Source of the DNA: Strigamia acuminata | Lineage: Eukaryota > Arthropoda > Chilopoda > Geophilomorpha > Linotaeniidae | Direction: 5' to 3' | Assembly (NCBI GenBank): GCA_949358305.1 | Contig: OX442315.1 | Location: 15,960,427-16,024,426, forward strand | DNA length: 64,000 nt | Position numbers and translations under genes: made by a program | Shown: positions 1-12,900 of the stretch, one piece after another | Position numbering within the stretch: position 1 is the stretch's first letter | Layout of the letters: every line of letters begins with the position of its first letter | Notes under the pieces: model-generated | What the model saw: the letters and a program-made list of their open reading frames with translations, nothing else | Database searches by the model: none | What the model was told of the DNA's origin: nothing

Positions 1-968
1 TTCTCATTATTATATTGATATTGTTCTTGAAGCCAATTAAAAAATACTCATTTTGAAATCCAAACTACGGGCAATTCATTAAATTACACATCTACAGGAA
101 AAACAAATTATTTCTTTGCTTTTTTGGCTTCTCGCTCCGGTCAAGCAATTTCTTTAATTTATTATCAGGTTTTGAATTAAAAATTGTGAATTTCTTGCAC
201 TAAAAGCACAAGTAAAGTAAAACTAAGGCAGGTGATGGCTCGAAAATTCACGAAGAATTGAAAAAGTTGATTTTTTTTAATTTTTTTAATTTTTTTTCTT
301 TCAAAATCAACTTGATTTCTATTAAAATGAGCTAGATTTATTAACATATATTATAAAAAACTACGTCCTGACGTAATTCTTGCAGTTTCTGACCACTACA
401 ACACAAATAAAAGCCCAAAAAATGAAGAAAAAAAGAAATCATAATTAAAAACAAATATATATAGAGATTAGAGAGAAAAATTCACTGAGGGGGGGAAATA
501 AAATTCCTTTTTCCATTTCCCCCACTTGCTTGCAATAGAAGTGTGAAGAGGTGTGAAGAACGACTGAAAAAGGCCACAATTTAAGTCGATAAAAATTAAC
601 AAAAAATTAAAAAATTAATTTTTTTTTCCCCCGTTTTCTTCGTGTTTTCTTTTAAATAACAAAAATTTAAAAATCAAAATGGCGCAAATATAGAAAAAGA
701 AATTCGTCTGTGATTGTTTAGAGGTGAAATTCATCGCTTAAAAACTGTAAAATGTTTTGTTTTAGTTCATCTTTCTCATTTTTTGAAGATGTGGTTCGTT
801 CTACCACTAATTTGCATTGGTGAAATCAAAGTTGTTGATTTTTTTCTTTCTTTTTTGAAACGCATCTTGAAGGCACCTCCATTTTTGCAAAAGTTTTCAT
901 CCGGTCAGGGAGTCATCTTCTTTTTTCGTGTGTGAAGTGAAATTAAGTGTTGTCTTAAAAAAGTAGAT
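1..968 (-). other. Probable 3' UTR and downstream flank of the channel gene
   Basis: AT-rich sequence following the channel stop codon. A minus-strand AATAAA occurs at 342-337. No other coding potential was recognised. Confidence 0.4.
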
Positions 969-3900
969 TTAAAACCACTTGTACCGGACAAAGAAGAAAA
1001 TTAAGAAGATGCCGTACGCGATGGGAAAAACGACGCGAGATACAACGTCGATCATCTTAGCGATCCGAATTGGTGGTGGGAATTCTCGTCCGGTGACTAA
1101 TTTATCTAGAGCTGTTTCACCTGCACTCGAATGCGAATTCGGAGCTGGGGGGTTTGAACTCACTTCACTCAGTCCTGGCTCACGTTTCATCGTCGCTGTA
1201 TTACTCTGACTCTGCAATAAAAGAGAGCAAACAGTTATTCAGAAATTTAGCCAAATAATCGAGGTTTTATATTAAAATTAATCGATAGTTGAAGGTTTTC
1301 TATCAAAATGTATGGATATTTAAAGGTTTTGTATAAAATAAATCGATATTTTGAAGTATTCTATCAAATTAATCGATATTATGAAGTTTTCTATCAAAAT
1401 TAATCGATATTTTGAAGTTTTCTATCAAAATTGATCAATATTTTGAAGTTTTCTATCAAAATTAATCGATATTTTGAAGTTTTCTATCAAAATTAATCGA
1501 TATTTTGACGTTTTCTATCAAAATTAATCGATATTTTGAAGTTTTCTATCAAAATTAATCGATATTTTGAAGTTTTCTATCAAAATTTATAGATATTTTT
1601 AGGTTTTCTATCAAAATTAATGGATCTATCTAAGTTTTCTGTCAAACGTAATCAATAATTAGAGATTTGTATAAAAAATTATCGATATTTAGAGATTTTG
1701 TATAAAAAATTATCGATATTTAAAGATTTTGTATAAAAAATTATCGATATTTAGAGATTTTGTATATAAATATATAGATATTGAAAGATTTTTTATAAAA
1801 AATTAACGATATTTAGAGGTTTTGTGTAAAAAATTATCGATATTTCGACGTCTACACCAAAACCTACCGGTATCGATATTTTGACGTTTACAATCAACAT
1901 TTATCGATATTTCAAGGTTATCTTCACAAAAGTACAAGTATTTCTTTCACAGTAATAAAACTAAAGATAAACCAGAGTAGTCAATACACTGCTGTGTACT
2001 GTATCATTATCACGAGTTGTTTGCCTCTCACAGAATTCTTCCAACACGTGACATGGAAACAGAGTACACACAATCGCAATCGGTTTTTTATTTTGCCCTC
2101 CATCATTACGCCAACTATGACATTTTGAAGGTTTTATTACTGCTAGCCTTGCCACAACATGTATTACGTTTATACATGTGTGTGTATTTTGGCATGTTTT
2201 CCTAATTCCATTTGTTAGAATCAAATGTCAACTACTCGCCAAAGATTACAACTGATGGCCTTTGCAAACCCAAATATGGACTTAAACATTCATCATATCA
2301 AGATACCAGGTATGTCATGTGACAACTACCAATATTTCTATTTATTTTATTTTATTTTACAATTTACAAATATATACCTTTAAATATGTTTAAATTTCTT
2401 TTAGTTGTATTGTAGGCTTATTTTCTCTCTCCGCCATCTATGGGTGGTTTGTTGTTAATATTTAAGCCTATTTCAGTTCTTTTAGTGCTCTTTTGTTGGA
2501 TTTACCCCATCTAGTGTTTGAAAAGTGTTTTATTTGCGCGGCAGTTGAGCTCTTTCAATAGTTGAAAGGTTTTTACATTAAGACGACCCAAAACAAGAAC
2601 AATTTGAAGACAAAAAGACATTGAAAACCCCTTTTTTTTGCTCTCATTCTATTCTAGTATATGTCGTGCAGTGTTCACTGAAAATTTCGATTTCTTCCTT
2701 ATTCCACAGCTGGTAACAACCCATCATTAAAGTTCTTTTTTTCCTTCAGTGTTTCCATCAAAATTTAATATTATGTATGCACAGAAAAACTAATTTTGCA
2801 AATTAAAAATTAAACAGTAGCACATAATGGAGTTTTAGTAAATGTCGAATATGGGTCACCTACTGGGAATCCAGCTGTTTTTCCAACCTTGTTAGATTTA
2901 GGTATACTCTGTTCCTACGGCAAGAAAACTGGGTTTTCTGTGGTTTTACCAGTTATCAGTAGCTGCATTCAAAAACTCTAAAACGTATGCAAAACTCGAT
3001 TCGTGTTTGTACGTGACGTCATTCCCATTGAATAACATGGGAATGTTATTCAATGGGAATGACGTCACGAGAGTTTTTGAAAGCAGCTAGTGTAAATGCA
3101 AGGTTGGGTCCTTAAGAAAGTCGTCTGTCCGGGGCGTGTCATCCAACACAACACTATCTACCGCGACATGAATATACCGCAACTTGGGGAACTACAACTA
3201 CGTGTATTTTGGGTTTTTCTTTTTCTAATTCCTAAGAAGGGCTAGCAAGGGGGGCAGCATCCCCCTTGATCCCCCGCGAACCTAACCTTACTGGTTTATA
3301 GATGCAGAACCATTTTTTTGGGACGGCTTGTCACGGTACCCGGTTGTCGCGGTAAATAATGTTGCAGCAAGTATGCACCCCCATTGATTTGTGGGAAAAA
3401 GCAGTTTAGTTTGTGTATAAGCTCGCTTTGTCTTCAAAGTATGGCTTTCAAAACTGCAGGGCAGCAAGACAAAGGGTAACAAAGGAGGACTTGCAGCAGT
3501 GCTGTTACTGTAAGCTTAGTTTTAAGAAAAAGCCGGTATACACTACATCTGCATTGCAGTATATCAATTTTTTATAGGACAAACTTATAAAATGCAGTAC
3601 TGTTCTTGTCACATATGAATAAGCTTAGCAGAAAAAAAAACACATGAAATGCCAAAACTCATAACTCCCTCTAAATCATAGGGTTCGTGTTGTGCTCGTT
3701 ATCTTTACATTCCTTGTTGAGAAAAAATAATTAATTACTAACCGGCTAACTTTTATCTAACAGTAAACATTTTTTTTTTAATTTTGAAATCACGTTTTGG
3801 CAATTACAGTAGCGGCATTCAAAAAGTCGTTTTTTAAGTGTTACATTTTTGTTTTGTGATGTTAAAAGATACAAAAACAAACACCAAAAACACTTAAAAC

Positions 3901-6900
3901 ACAACTTTTAGAATGCAACTACCGTCTTCACCCAAAAATAACACCATGGTGTTGTATTCGACTTTTGCTAGAAATGGCAATTTTGTAAACATTGAGCAAA
4001 AATTCGAATACAACACCCACTTCAGCAGGTGGTGGAAATGTTAAGTTTTGGGATACATTTCGCTGTAAGAGAAAGACCACCCTTGCCTTTATTTCTGGTA
4101 GGATGTATTCCGATACGTATTAAGATGTGTTTAATTCCCATTTAAAGCCCTGGATGATAAGAATTGCTGGACAAAAGGCCATCTTTCAACAGGTAATGCA
4201 CCCATCCATGTATTCAAGGCAACATTGGTGGGAAGAAATTGATCAAATGGTTCTTTCAAAACTAATTGATGGGATGAAATATTGAATTTATAGACTAATT
4301 GAATATAAGGGAGGTATCACAGGGTATTGAAAATGTATAAATCTGCAATTTTCACAAGGAGTGATAATAATTTTGTGCAAGTAAAAAAAGTAAAAAATCT
4401 ACAAATGCTAGAAATTTCAATATTTCAGTAAAATATTACTGCGTAGCAGTGTGAATAGAAATATTATTTAATAATAAACATGATTTCATTGTAATTCCTC
4501 GTCATTATCATTGCCAACACAACAATTGGGTAAATTTTAACACCGTGATAATATTTTTGTGAGCACCTTATATGATATTGGCTGAATATAAGACCATGGT
4601 GTTGTATTCGAATACAACACCATGGTCTTATTTTCGGGTGAAGACAGTAGTACTGTTTAAATTTAAACCCACAAGAGATGGTTCTACATCCTTGACATTA
4701 TAAAACGTGGCATCGGTGAAAATAAAAGAAGCAAAGAATAGAATTTATTGTCAACTGCCAACTGAAGCGCAATATTTCACAACGTCACCATCACAACAAG
4801 GTTGCGCCCAAAATCAGATTAAAGAAATAGAAGTGTGCGACAGCACTTTTTTAAATTTATTTTAGTCTTACGTTCTGCTCTCATTATTCAATCTAACCTG
4901 AGCGAGCGCTTGCAAGATTGATGAAAAAGCAATTATTAAATGCAAAGCCAACGAGCGGGAGAGCCGATAAAATAAAAACCACCAGATCCCAACTACGTCG
5001 CATATGTTTGCCTTGCTCAGTAATGTCATTATTTCTCGTTTGTTTTCGACATCCAATCTAAAATCAGTGGATTTTTAGCTACACTCTGGGATTTGTCAGT
5101 TTGTATGTTGAGAAATCATGTCAGTTATGTTTTTTGCCGGTTGCACAACGCCATTATTGAAGAGTACACCAGGTGCATTCAATTCTAAAATAGCTTTCAA
5201 AAACCGTTTTTCATCGTTTTCCGAAAATGATGAAAACGGTTTTCAACATTGAGCAGCGTTATTACCAACAGCTGTCAACAGCTTTCAACAGCCACGGATC
5301 ATGCTCAGTGTGCACATGATCAAATCACAAAATGCATTCGTAATGTAAGTTTATTTAAATTAATAGTATTATTATTAATTATTAATTAATTAATTAATTA
5401 TTAAATTAAATAAACCTACATTTTTGTGTGTGCTTCCACCGCCAATCTATTCGATTACAAAGTGGCGGCCCGGGAAAACTATTTGAAAACCACGAAAACC
5501 ACGATTTTCTGGTTTTCATAACATCGGTTTTCAGAAAAACCGATTTCCGAAATGTGACGTCAAATGCGTCTACATCCCGTGTGGGAAAACGGCGAAAACG
5601 ACGAAAACGAGGAAAACGGGAAAAACCATTTAGAATTGAACGCACCTACTCTGGTGGTGGTTAATTGCATTTTAGACATACTTTTGTGCATCTGAGTGCG
5701 GTGTATTTACACCACAAGGAATTGTGCAGGTTTGAGCACATTAGGAAGTTACATTGTATTGGCAACAATACAATTTATAAGGCATCACGCAGCTTCCATA
5801 TTAACCCCTAGCAACGGTTGGCCAGGTAATGAACAATAAAGGATTTTCACTTCTATTAGAGGAGTAGAAGATGTATAAGGTTTAGGCACAAACCTTGACT
5901 TGTTATTTTGCATCTTGACAGGAAAGATACAAAACTAAGTCTTAGCGGTTCACAATCAATATAAAATGGGAGTGTGTCACAAGTTTTTGTAAACAGAGTA
6001 TATAATGTGTACTGTGTACACCGCCGTCAAACTTAATCGCCAAATGGGCTCGTAACCTGCAATATTATTTGTCATTTGTCCATCACCAACACAACACACA
6101 TGGCCGAGTTGTAAAAGGGTCAAAACGTGACCCAAACTCCCGAGAAAACACTCATTTTACGCCATTGATTTCCGCTAAAATGACATTTCCTGTTTTGAGA
6201 CGCACAAATGTTTTATTTATGAATTTCATAAAATTCTCAGATTGCATCGATTTTTCATCACCAGATGTTTCCAGATTTTCTTGCAAAATAAAAATAAAAA
6301 AAAATAGGGAGACAAAAAAAATCAACGTTGCTGTCACGTACTCAGACAAGTCTGACAACATTCCATTAGATAATAAAAATAGAAGTTGCATTCATGATCA
6401 TTGATTTTTTCATTTTCTTCTCATTTACGGCCACCATCAGACCCTGCAGCTGAAGTATAGGCGCCTATTTAACTCGGATCAATTATTACAAACAATCTTC
6501 AAATTAATCTGGAAATAAATTGCCCAATTCGCGCATAAAAATGCCAGGATGGATATCTTTGAATAAAAGCTTTCGCTATAATGATAAACTAGTCGATTCA
6601 TTTTGATAAAAGCAAAAGCTAATTATTATAGAAATAGTTTGGATGAGGTGCGTCAATTCCGCATAATCTTTGATAAAGATTCTCCCAAGGGTGCGGCAAG
6701 TTGCCATTAGTACTCCAAAGTTAAGCAGGAAAGCCGCCGTGGCCTGCTTGGCAAGTGCGTGTCCAGAAAGTTTTGAAAGGGGCAGTTGCTGTTGTTTTGG
6801 GCAATTTTCAACTCAATAAAACATGCTAACCAATGTTTAAGAGGGGTTCCCTTAGTAACTAATGGCTTTAAGTCTTAAAAAAGTGTTTGTTTGTTTACTT

Positions 6901-9900
6901 CCGACAAACAACTTCTAGTTGCTGAGGAAAGTTGGCGAAAAGAGGTTTTCATGGATACCAATCCAACAACTTGAGTTTTATACACATTTTTTGGTCTAAA
7001 AAATATCATTTTAAAAAAATGTGCTTAAAACCTCACTGCATAGAAGTGAAACTTCTCGAATTATTCCAAATTATCGGCTTGTATTTATCACCAATCTTTT
7101 TTTGCCTAAAAATACCCCCAAAAGAAATTTAATTGTACACTCCCTATTTTTAATTGGTTCCCGCCCCATTTCTAGCGAATTCTACCATTATTTTTTTTTG
7201 TATTAGTGCGTGTTTGGCCATCAACGGCCTACCATGCATGCATTTCTCCCTAGTACAATGTTTTTAGCTGCTGGAAGCATAACAAACAATTAACAATTAA
7301 CACCCCAACATGACTAAACGTCTGGAAAATGTGTGAAAAACGTTTGAGAAATATGAGAAAATCTTCAGAAAACTTTAAAAAAAAAAATAAGTTGCCAATC
7401 GGAGAAAAAGGGGAGTCCTTTAAGAGAAAATATGGTGTTAACAAGTGGGAGCAAATCTAATTTATTTCGGGGTACGCATGAGATAAAATGCGGGTCCAAT
7501 AATATATCCCCCAAATTATCAAGAGATCTGTGTTTGTATTGTTCTGTTTGTAAATACTGTTAGGCCCGCAGCCTCGGTAACCAACAAAATCAAGAACATG
7601 ACGTCACTGTAATTGCCTGGATGAAATGCTGGGAATCTCAGTCATGACTCATACTGCTGTAATGGCAGAGACCCAATAGTGAGTTTGCGGGATGCATTTT
7701 CCCCTTATTTTGCTCCACGATACACTATTTTAGTGCCATATCGTAAGGGAAAAATCTTTAGTGTATCGTTTTCAACACTAAATTAAAATATAGCGCAGCC
7801 AATCAGAATTGAGAACACTATATTGTTAGCTTTGTCCATTGCAAATGGCGATTATTTTGTTGTTCCGATCAAACACATCACGAGTCATAGGTACGTAGAT
7901 TGAATGATAAGTGAGGCCCAAAATTGAATTTTAGGCCCAAAACCAAACTTTATAGACATAATAATGGAATTTTATGCAGAAATTTGCACATTTACGCCCC
8001 CAAATTGAATTTTTAGGCCCAAAATTACTAACTGTCAGTAGTTGGCTGAAATAGTGTAGTGATAAAGGAAAAGTGCAGCCCGCAAAAACTTAATTTATCA
8101 TTTTTCCCTTACACTATTTTTATACCGTATAGTCTTTAACTGTAAGGGAAAAATGCATCCCGCAAACTCTCTATTGTAGTGGAGTGAAAACCCTAACCCA
8201 AAACCCCAAAACCCTAATCTCAGGATTCTAACCTATCCTAAGCTATCCTAAATGTGTAATAGACCTATTTGTCTGAGAAAAATCCATTTTAGGCAGAAAG
8301 CACGATCCAAAAGAGACAGTTTTACCGATCAATAGGCAGGGACACCTTAACCATTGGGCTAACTGGGCTGCAGCACAGGCGCGCTGGGCGCCTCCTATAA
8401 AGGGTCTTCTTAAGTGTCCATATATTTACTCGTAAAAACTTGTAAACATGATTTTTTTTTTCAATTACGGCAAGAGGCAAGGGGCACATGATTTTTTTAG
8501 CCCAGGATGCTGAAAAGTGTTAGAAGGGTCCTCTCAATAGGCATTTTGAACCAAAGAATGTCGCGCGTATTACGGATCCCCCATTTTCCCTTGTCAATAG
8601 ACACTTCCCTTTTTATAATCCTCCGATGGCTTAATACATACCGTTGTAAGCGCTGTCGCTGTGGCAGTTGCCGTGGCGGTGGCGGCGGCTGCAGCAAGTT
8701 TCCGCGGTTTCTTGCGAGCCTTGAAAAACAACAAATCCAGTTAGGTTTCGATTTATTGCGTCGTGAGAACATACGGTTAATTCAATTTCATGCCCCAAAT
8801 AAAGCCTTTCTGCTTTAGCCAAGGTTTACTCATTAAATTGTGATGTAGCAACAGAAATTGGACAATAAATGACAAAATGGTGTTTTAAAGTGATATTAAT
8901 TGGGGTTTGGAGTTGTTGGGATCTACAAATAACCCTTTATGCACTTACAAAGATATTTATAACAACGATACATCATTCTAAGAAAAACAAAAGTGTTAAA
9001 AGGGTGCAAAATTGTGTCTAGTTAGTGCTTTATATTCTTAGGATAAAATGTTTACATTTCTGTCTTATAAATATCTAACTAATGATTGTGTCCATGAGTT
9101 TTTGGCGAAAACAAGAGTCTAAATAAATAGCAACTGGTAATCATTAATAACCCCATAATTGATGTATATAAATACACAACCCAAGGAACACTGTTTGAGA
9201 ACCACTGCCCTAAGATGTTTGTGCTAACTTAGCCAACCATTTGTACAATTAACTCATTCAAAACAAAGAGTTCTGATTGTGCTCAGTTCTACAATCAATT
9301 TGGTCAATGGGCCATGAAAGCTTTGAAACAACACCACAAACACTCAATAGTAATCGGATAGGCTTTAGAAGGGAATGCACCAAACATTCAACAGACTTTC
9401 GCTATTCGACCAAAAATGATACTATACTCTGTTCCGATACAACGTTGTCCTAATTCAAGCCGTATCACTGGTGTAGTGGCACAAAAAAGTAGCCCATAAC
9501 ACCAGAATTGTTATCTAACTAGGCAAAACAACCAATAAAAAAATAAACCTTTGTTTACCTGCCAAAAGAAACCAACAAACTATGCTAACATTGTTTGATT
9601 GATTAAAAGGGGAAAAAGCTTATTTTAGCAAATGAAATAAATATTTTATTACCAAATACATAAAATCCATCATTCTAATCACTTTTTACACTGACATTCA
9701 TTGAAAATGGAACAGAACTACTTTTCCGCGTAGTAGAAGAGCACAGTCCACAGTTAAGCCTAGTACTCATAACACCATTCCGTCCTTGGAATGGTAACAG
9801 GAATCAAAGTCTTAAGTTTCCTGCCAAGGGTGGTACTCATAAAAATATTGTTTAGACTTAGAATCACCCTTGCAAGTGGAAACGAATTGTTTCCGGCCCC

Positions 9901-12900
9901 GATGGTGCACGGAAAAATTTAATTGCTTCAGACTCTGAATAAATTTTGTCAACCCAGAATTCCCTTGTTTTTGATCTAAAATTTGCAACTGGTCACAGCC
10001 GGTTGCATTGCAAACAAAGGCACCCAACTACTACAATTGAACACGTTGTTTGTTGAAGGTTAGTAGAATTATATTTTTGCCGGCATTTCAGACAAAATAA
10101 ATGCTTTTTTAATTGCAAAAAGACCAAAACTAATTTTAAAATTATTTAAGTCAGAAAAGTCGGACAAAGCTTCATTGCCATTGACAGCCATTTGCAAAAC
10201 AAGCAACAATGACTCACACAGTTTAAGAGTACGGAAACTTTCTGGTGACAATTTCATGAGTACCAAAAATTTATCAGACTCTGAATAATAAGAGGATAAA
10301 ACATTCTGCTTGAAATGGTGCTGTTGAAAAATTAAGACTGTAAAAATATTTAGACTGAAAGCGTATGAGTACTAGGCTTAAGGCGTAATCCAGCTCAACC
10401 AATTGAAAAACAGGACAACATTGTATCGGAACAGAGTATAATCAGTAACATTTTTACACCTCGTGCTGATAATTTCTACTCGCATACGTTGGACAAACGT
10501 CTATGTTATGTATAGATTAAATTAGATGTTGAGAAATAAATGAAAACACTCACCAGGTAATTAACAGTAACGAATTCTAATAACGAGGCATAAATAAAAC
10601 ACATGCAGACTCCGTCCCACACGTTCATGGCCGTTAAGTTGGACACCACAGGTAAATTGGAGCGAAAGTTGTTGGACATAGTGAAAAAGTTCAACATGGT
10701 GGTGACGCCGAGCATTACTCGGCCGGGAACAGCGTTCCACTCCAGCCAGAACGTGATGAACGAGCTGGTCACGAGAAGCATGCCAGGAATGAAAACGGTA
10801 CTAAAATAAAACGATTTGTCCCGAGTGAAGTTCAGTTCAACTCCCAAACAGCTGAAATTTCCTGCAAAATAAACAACAAGGACAAAATTAATCACAGAAC
10901 ATCATCATCTATCACTTTGACCGACAACGGCCGCCATGTTACGTAACTGCGGCAAACAGGAAGTTCAGTGTACGACACACGACTTCCTGTTTTGTGTTTG
11001 CTATCCATACAAACGGCTATTTTAGTTTATTTCTCGCCCCTAAATAGTTATTTACCGTACGGAAACCAAATATAGATGAAAATTAAAAACCAAATTAGCT
11101 TCACGGGTTGCAATCCAAACACAAAACCGGAAGTTGTGGTGGCCATATTGGCAGTCCGCACATATTAAGTTTCAATAAAAATACGGCATTTCAAGAGAAA
11201 TGACAAACTTGTGTTGTTTGTACAATTTATTTGCCAGCTCGCTCGCTTCAATTATGTCGTAAACAAGTGATAAAGCAAATAGAGAAATCGATAAAATGAA
11301 TTTTTATTATCGACAATGGATTCCTAGCAGGCTGTACATCCCTACGCACGCAATGCATCCCTAATTCATTTCATTTCGATTTGACCCATAAAAAGTGTTC
11401 AATATTTTCATTAAAAAGAAATACGAGAAGGAAAAAAAATATAAAAAGGAAAACCGCAATGCGTGTTAAGACTTCAAAAAATACAATTGACATCCGGGTA
11501 AAAATTTTTATTTCAAACAGACGCATGCGCACAAACTGTACGAGTAAATAAGCTAAATATAATGGACAAGCGCACTGTATGACAACCAATAAAATGCGCT
11601 AAAAGGCAAACTTGCGCGCACTTAAACACCACCATTTGAAGCACTAAAAAGAGCATTATTAGAGTGCGAAAACAACTTAGACGAATGAGCGTGCAGAAAG
11701 CAAAAATAAACATGGCGGATTACTGTCGATCAAAGTCTCTTCGAAGCTCGAGAGAAAATACTCGCAAATGGGCGAGTGTGGCAAATATTTCTTATTTAAA
11801 TAAAAATAAATTTCTTACCACGCCAGGTCTTTTTATCGCAGAATAGTGTTAGTTTCCCAATCATATACGCATTTAGACTATGCATATCGTCCGCCGCCGT
11901 TAGGTCCTGTTCGGTCCAATTGTACACTAAATACTTCTTCTCGTGAGAAGCTGCGTGCACGAGAAAATAAGTGCATTATTAAGATGAACTATTGTATGAA
12001 AATGGCGGATACTCAACTGCTTTCAATCTTGAACTTGCAACAGGGGTCATCGAAGGGGAAAATGTCCAAATTTCCGGTACATTTGAGAATAAGATGTCGT
12101 CTGTTTGTGAGTTTGTTCGAATACCATCATCAACTGTAGACGTTTAGTATTGTTTCACGAGTCAGATTGAATTAGATCTTACCTCATGGTGAATCTGACG
12201 TGTCCGTCAGCGTAAACCCGTAATTCGATATTAGGTGTGATAAGTGGGTCCTTGAAGTCGCCGTGTTTGATGAAGTAAGTATCCGGCAGCCAAATGTCGT
12301 TTTGATGGTCGATTGCGTTCAGGTAGAGGTGGTCGTCATCAGATTTGAATTTGAGTCGGCCATCTCTCCAGTGTTGATGTAGTAAAAATTCCACCTCGTA
12401 TTTCTATAATGGTGTGTTGTTATACAAGTAATTTGCGAATATTTCAATTTTCGACGGGAAATGCGGTGTATAGGGGGTTGTACAAACAGATTAAGGTCAT
12501 TTAAAGCACGCCTGGAATTTTTCGCCATTTTAATAATATACATATATCTGCAGTGAGGTAGAATGCAGATAAAATCAAAAAGCATTTAGCAGGACAAAAA
12601 ATATCGTTTTCGCAATTTTTAGAAATGTAATGGGGAAGCACTTAACATTTGCTGAGTGGAAAATGGCCATTCGTTCGTACACTGCAGGCCTAATGGACTC
12701 TTGGAGTCATTCGAACACGAGGTGTCGCGAGATTCAACAGGAATGGTGTGCGAGAAAGATTTAGCGAGATTGGGCGCGTGATTGCGTGGGATTGGACGTA
12801 AATTTTGTTTGTACGATTAGAAGATGGAAACCCAACCCGCTGGCCGTTTGTCTAGTGCAAGCGAATAATGCCTTTTCAAAATAAAAATCTGATTCTATTT

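Noticed and set aside
5406-5664. Overlapping frames on both strands with FPRFRRFRRF-like runs
   Set aside because: They come from GAAAAC/GTTTTC tracts inside an inverted-repeat element.
6680-6770. Weak resemblance to 5S rRNA (AAAGTTAAGCAGG, CCTGCTTGGCAAGT)
   Set aside because: Only the internal-control-like core matches; the rest of the 5S sequence and its stems are missing.
8187-8220. Telomere-like AAACCCTAACCC sequence
   Set aside because: Only one or two imperfect units, internal to a gene intron; not a telomere.
8310-8395. tRNA/SINE-like A-box on the minus strand (TAGCCCAATGGTTAAGG)
   Set aside because: No B-box (GGTTCGANTCC) at the proper distance and no cloverleaf. At most a degenerate SINE head.
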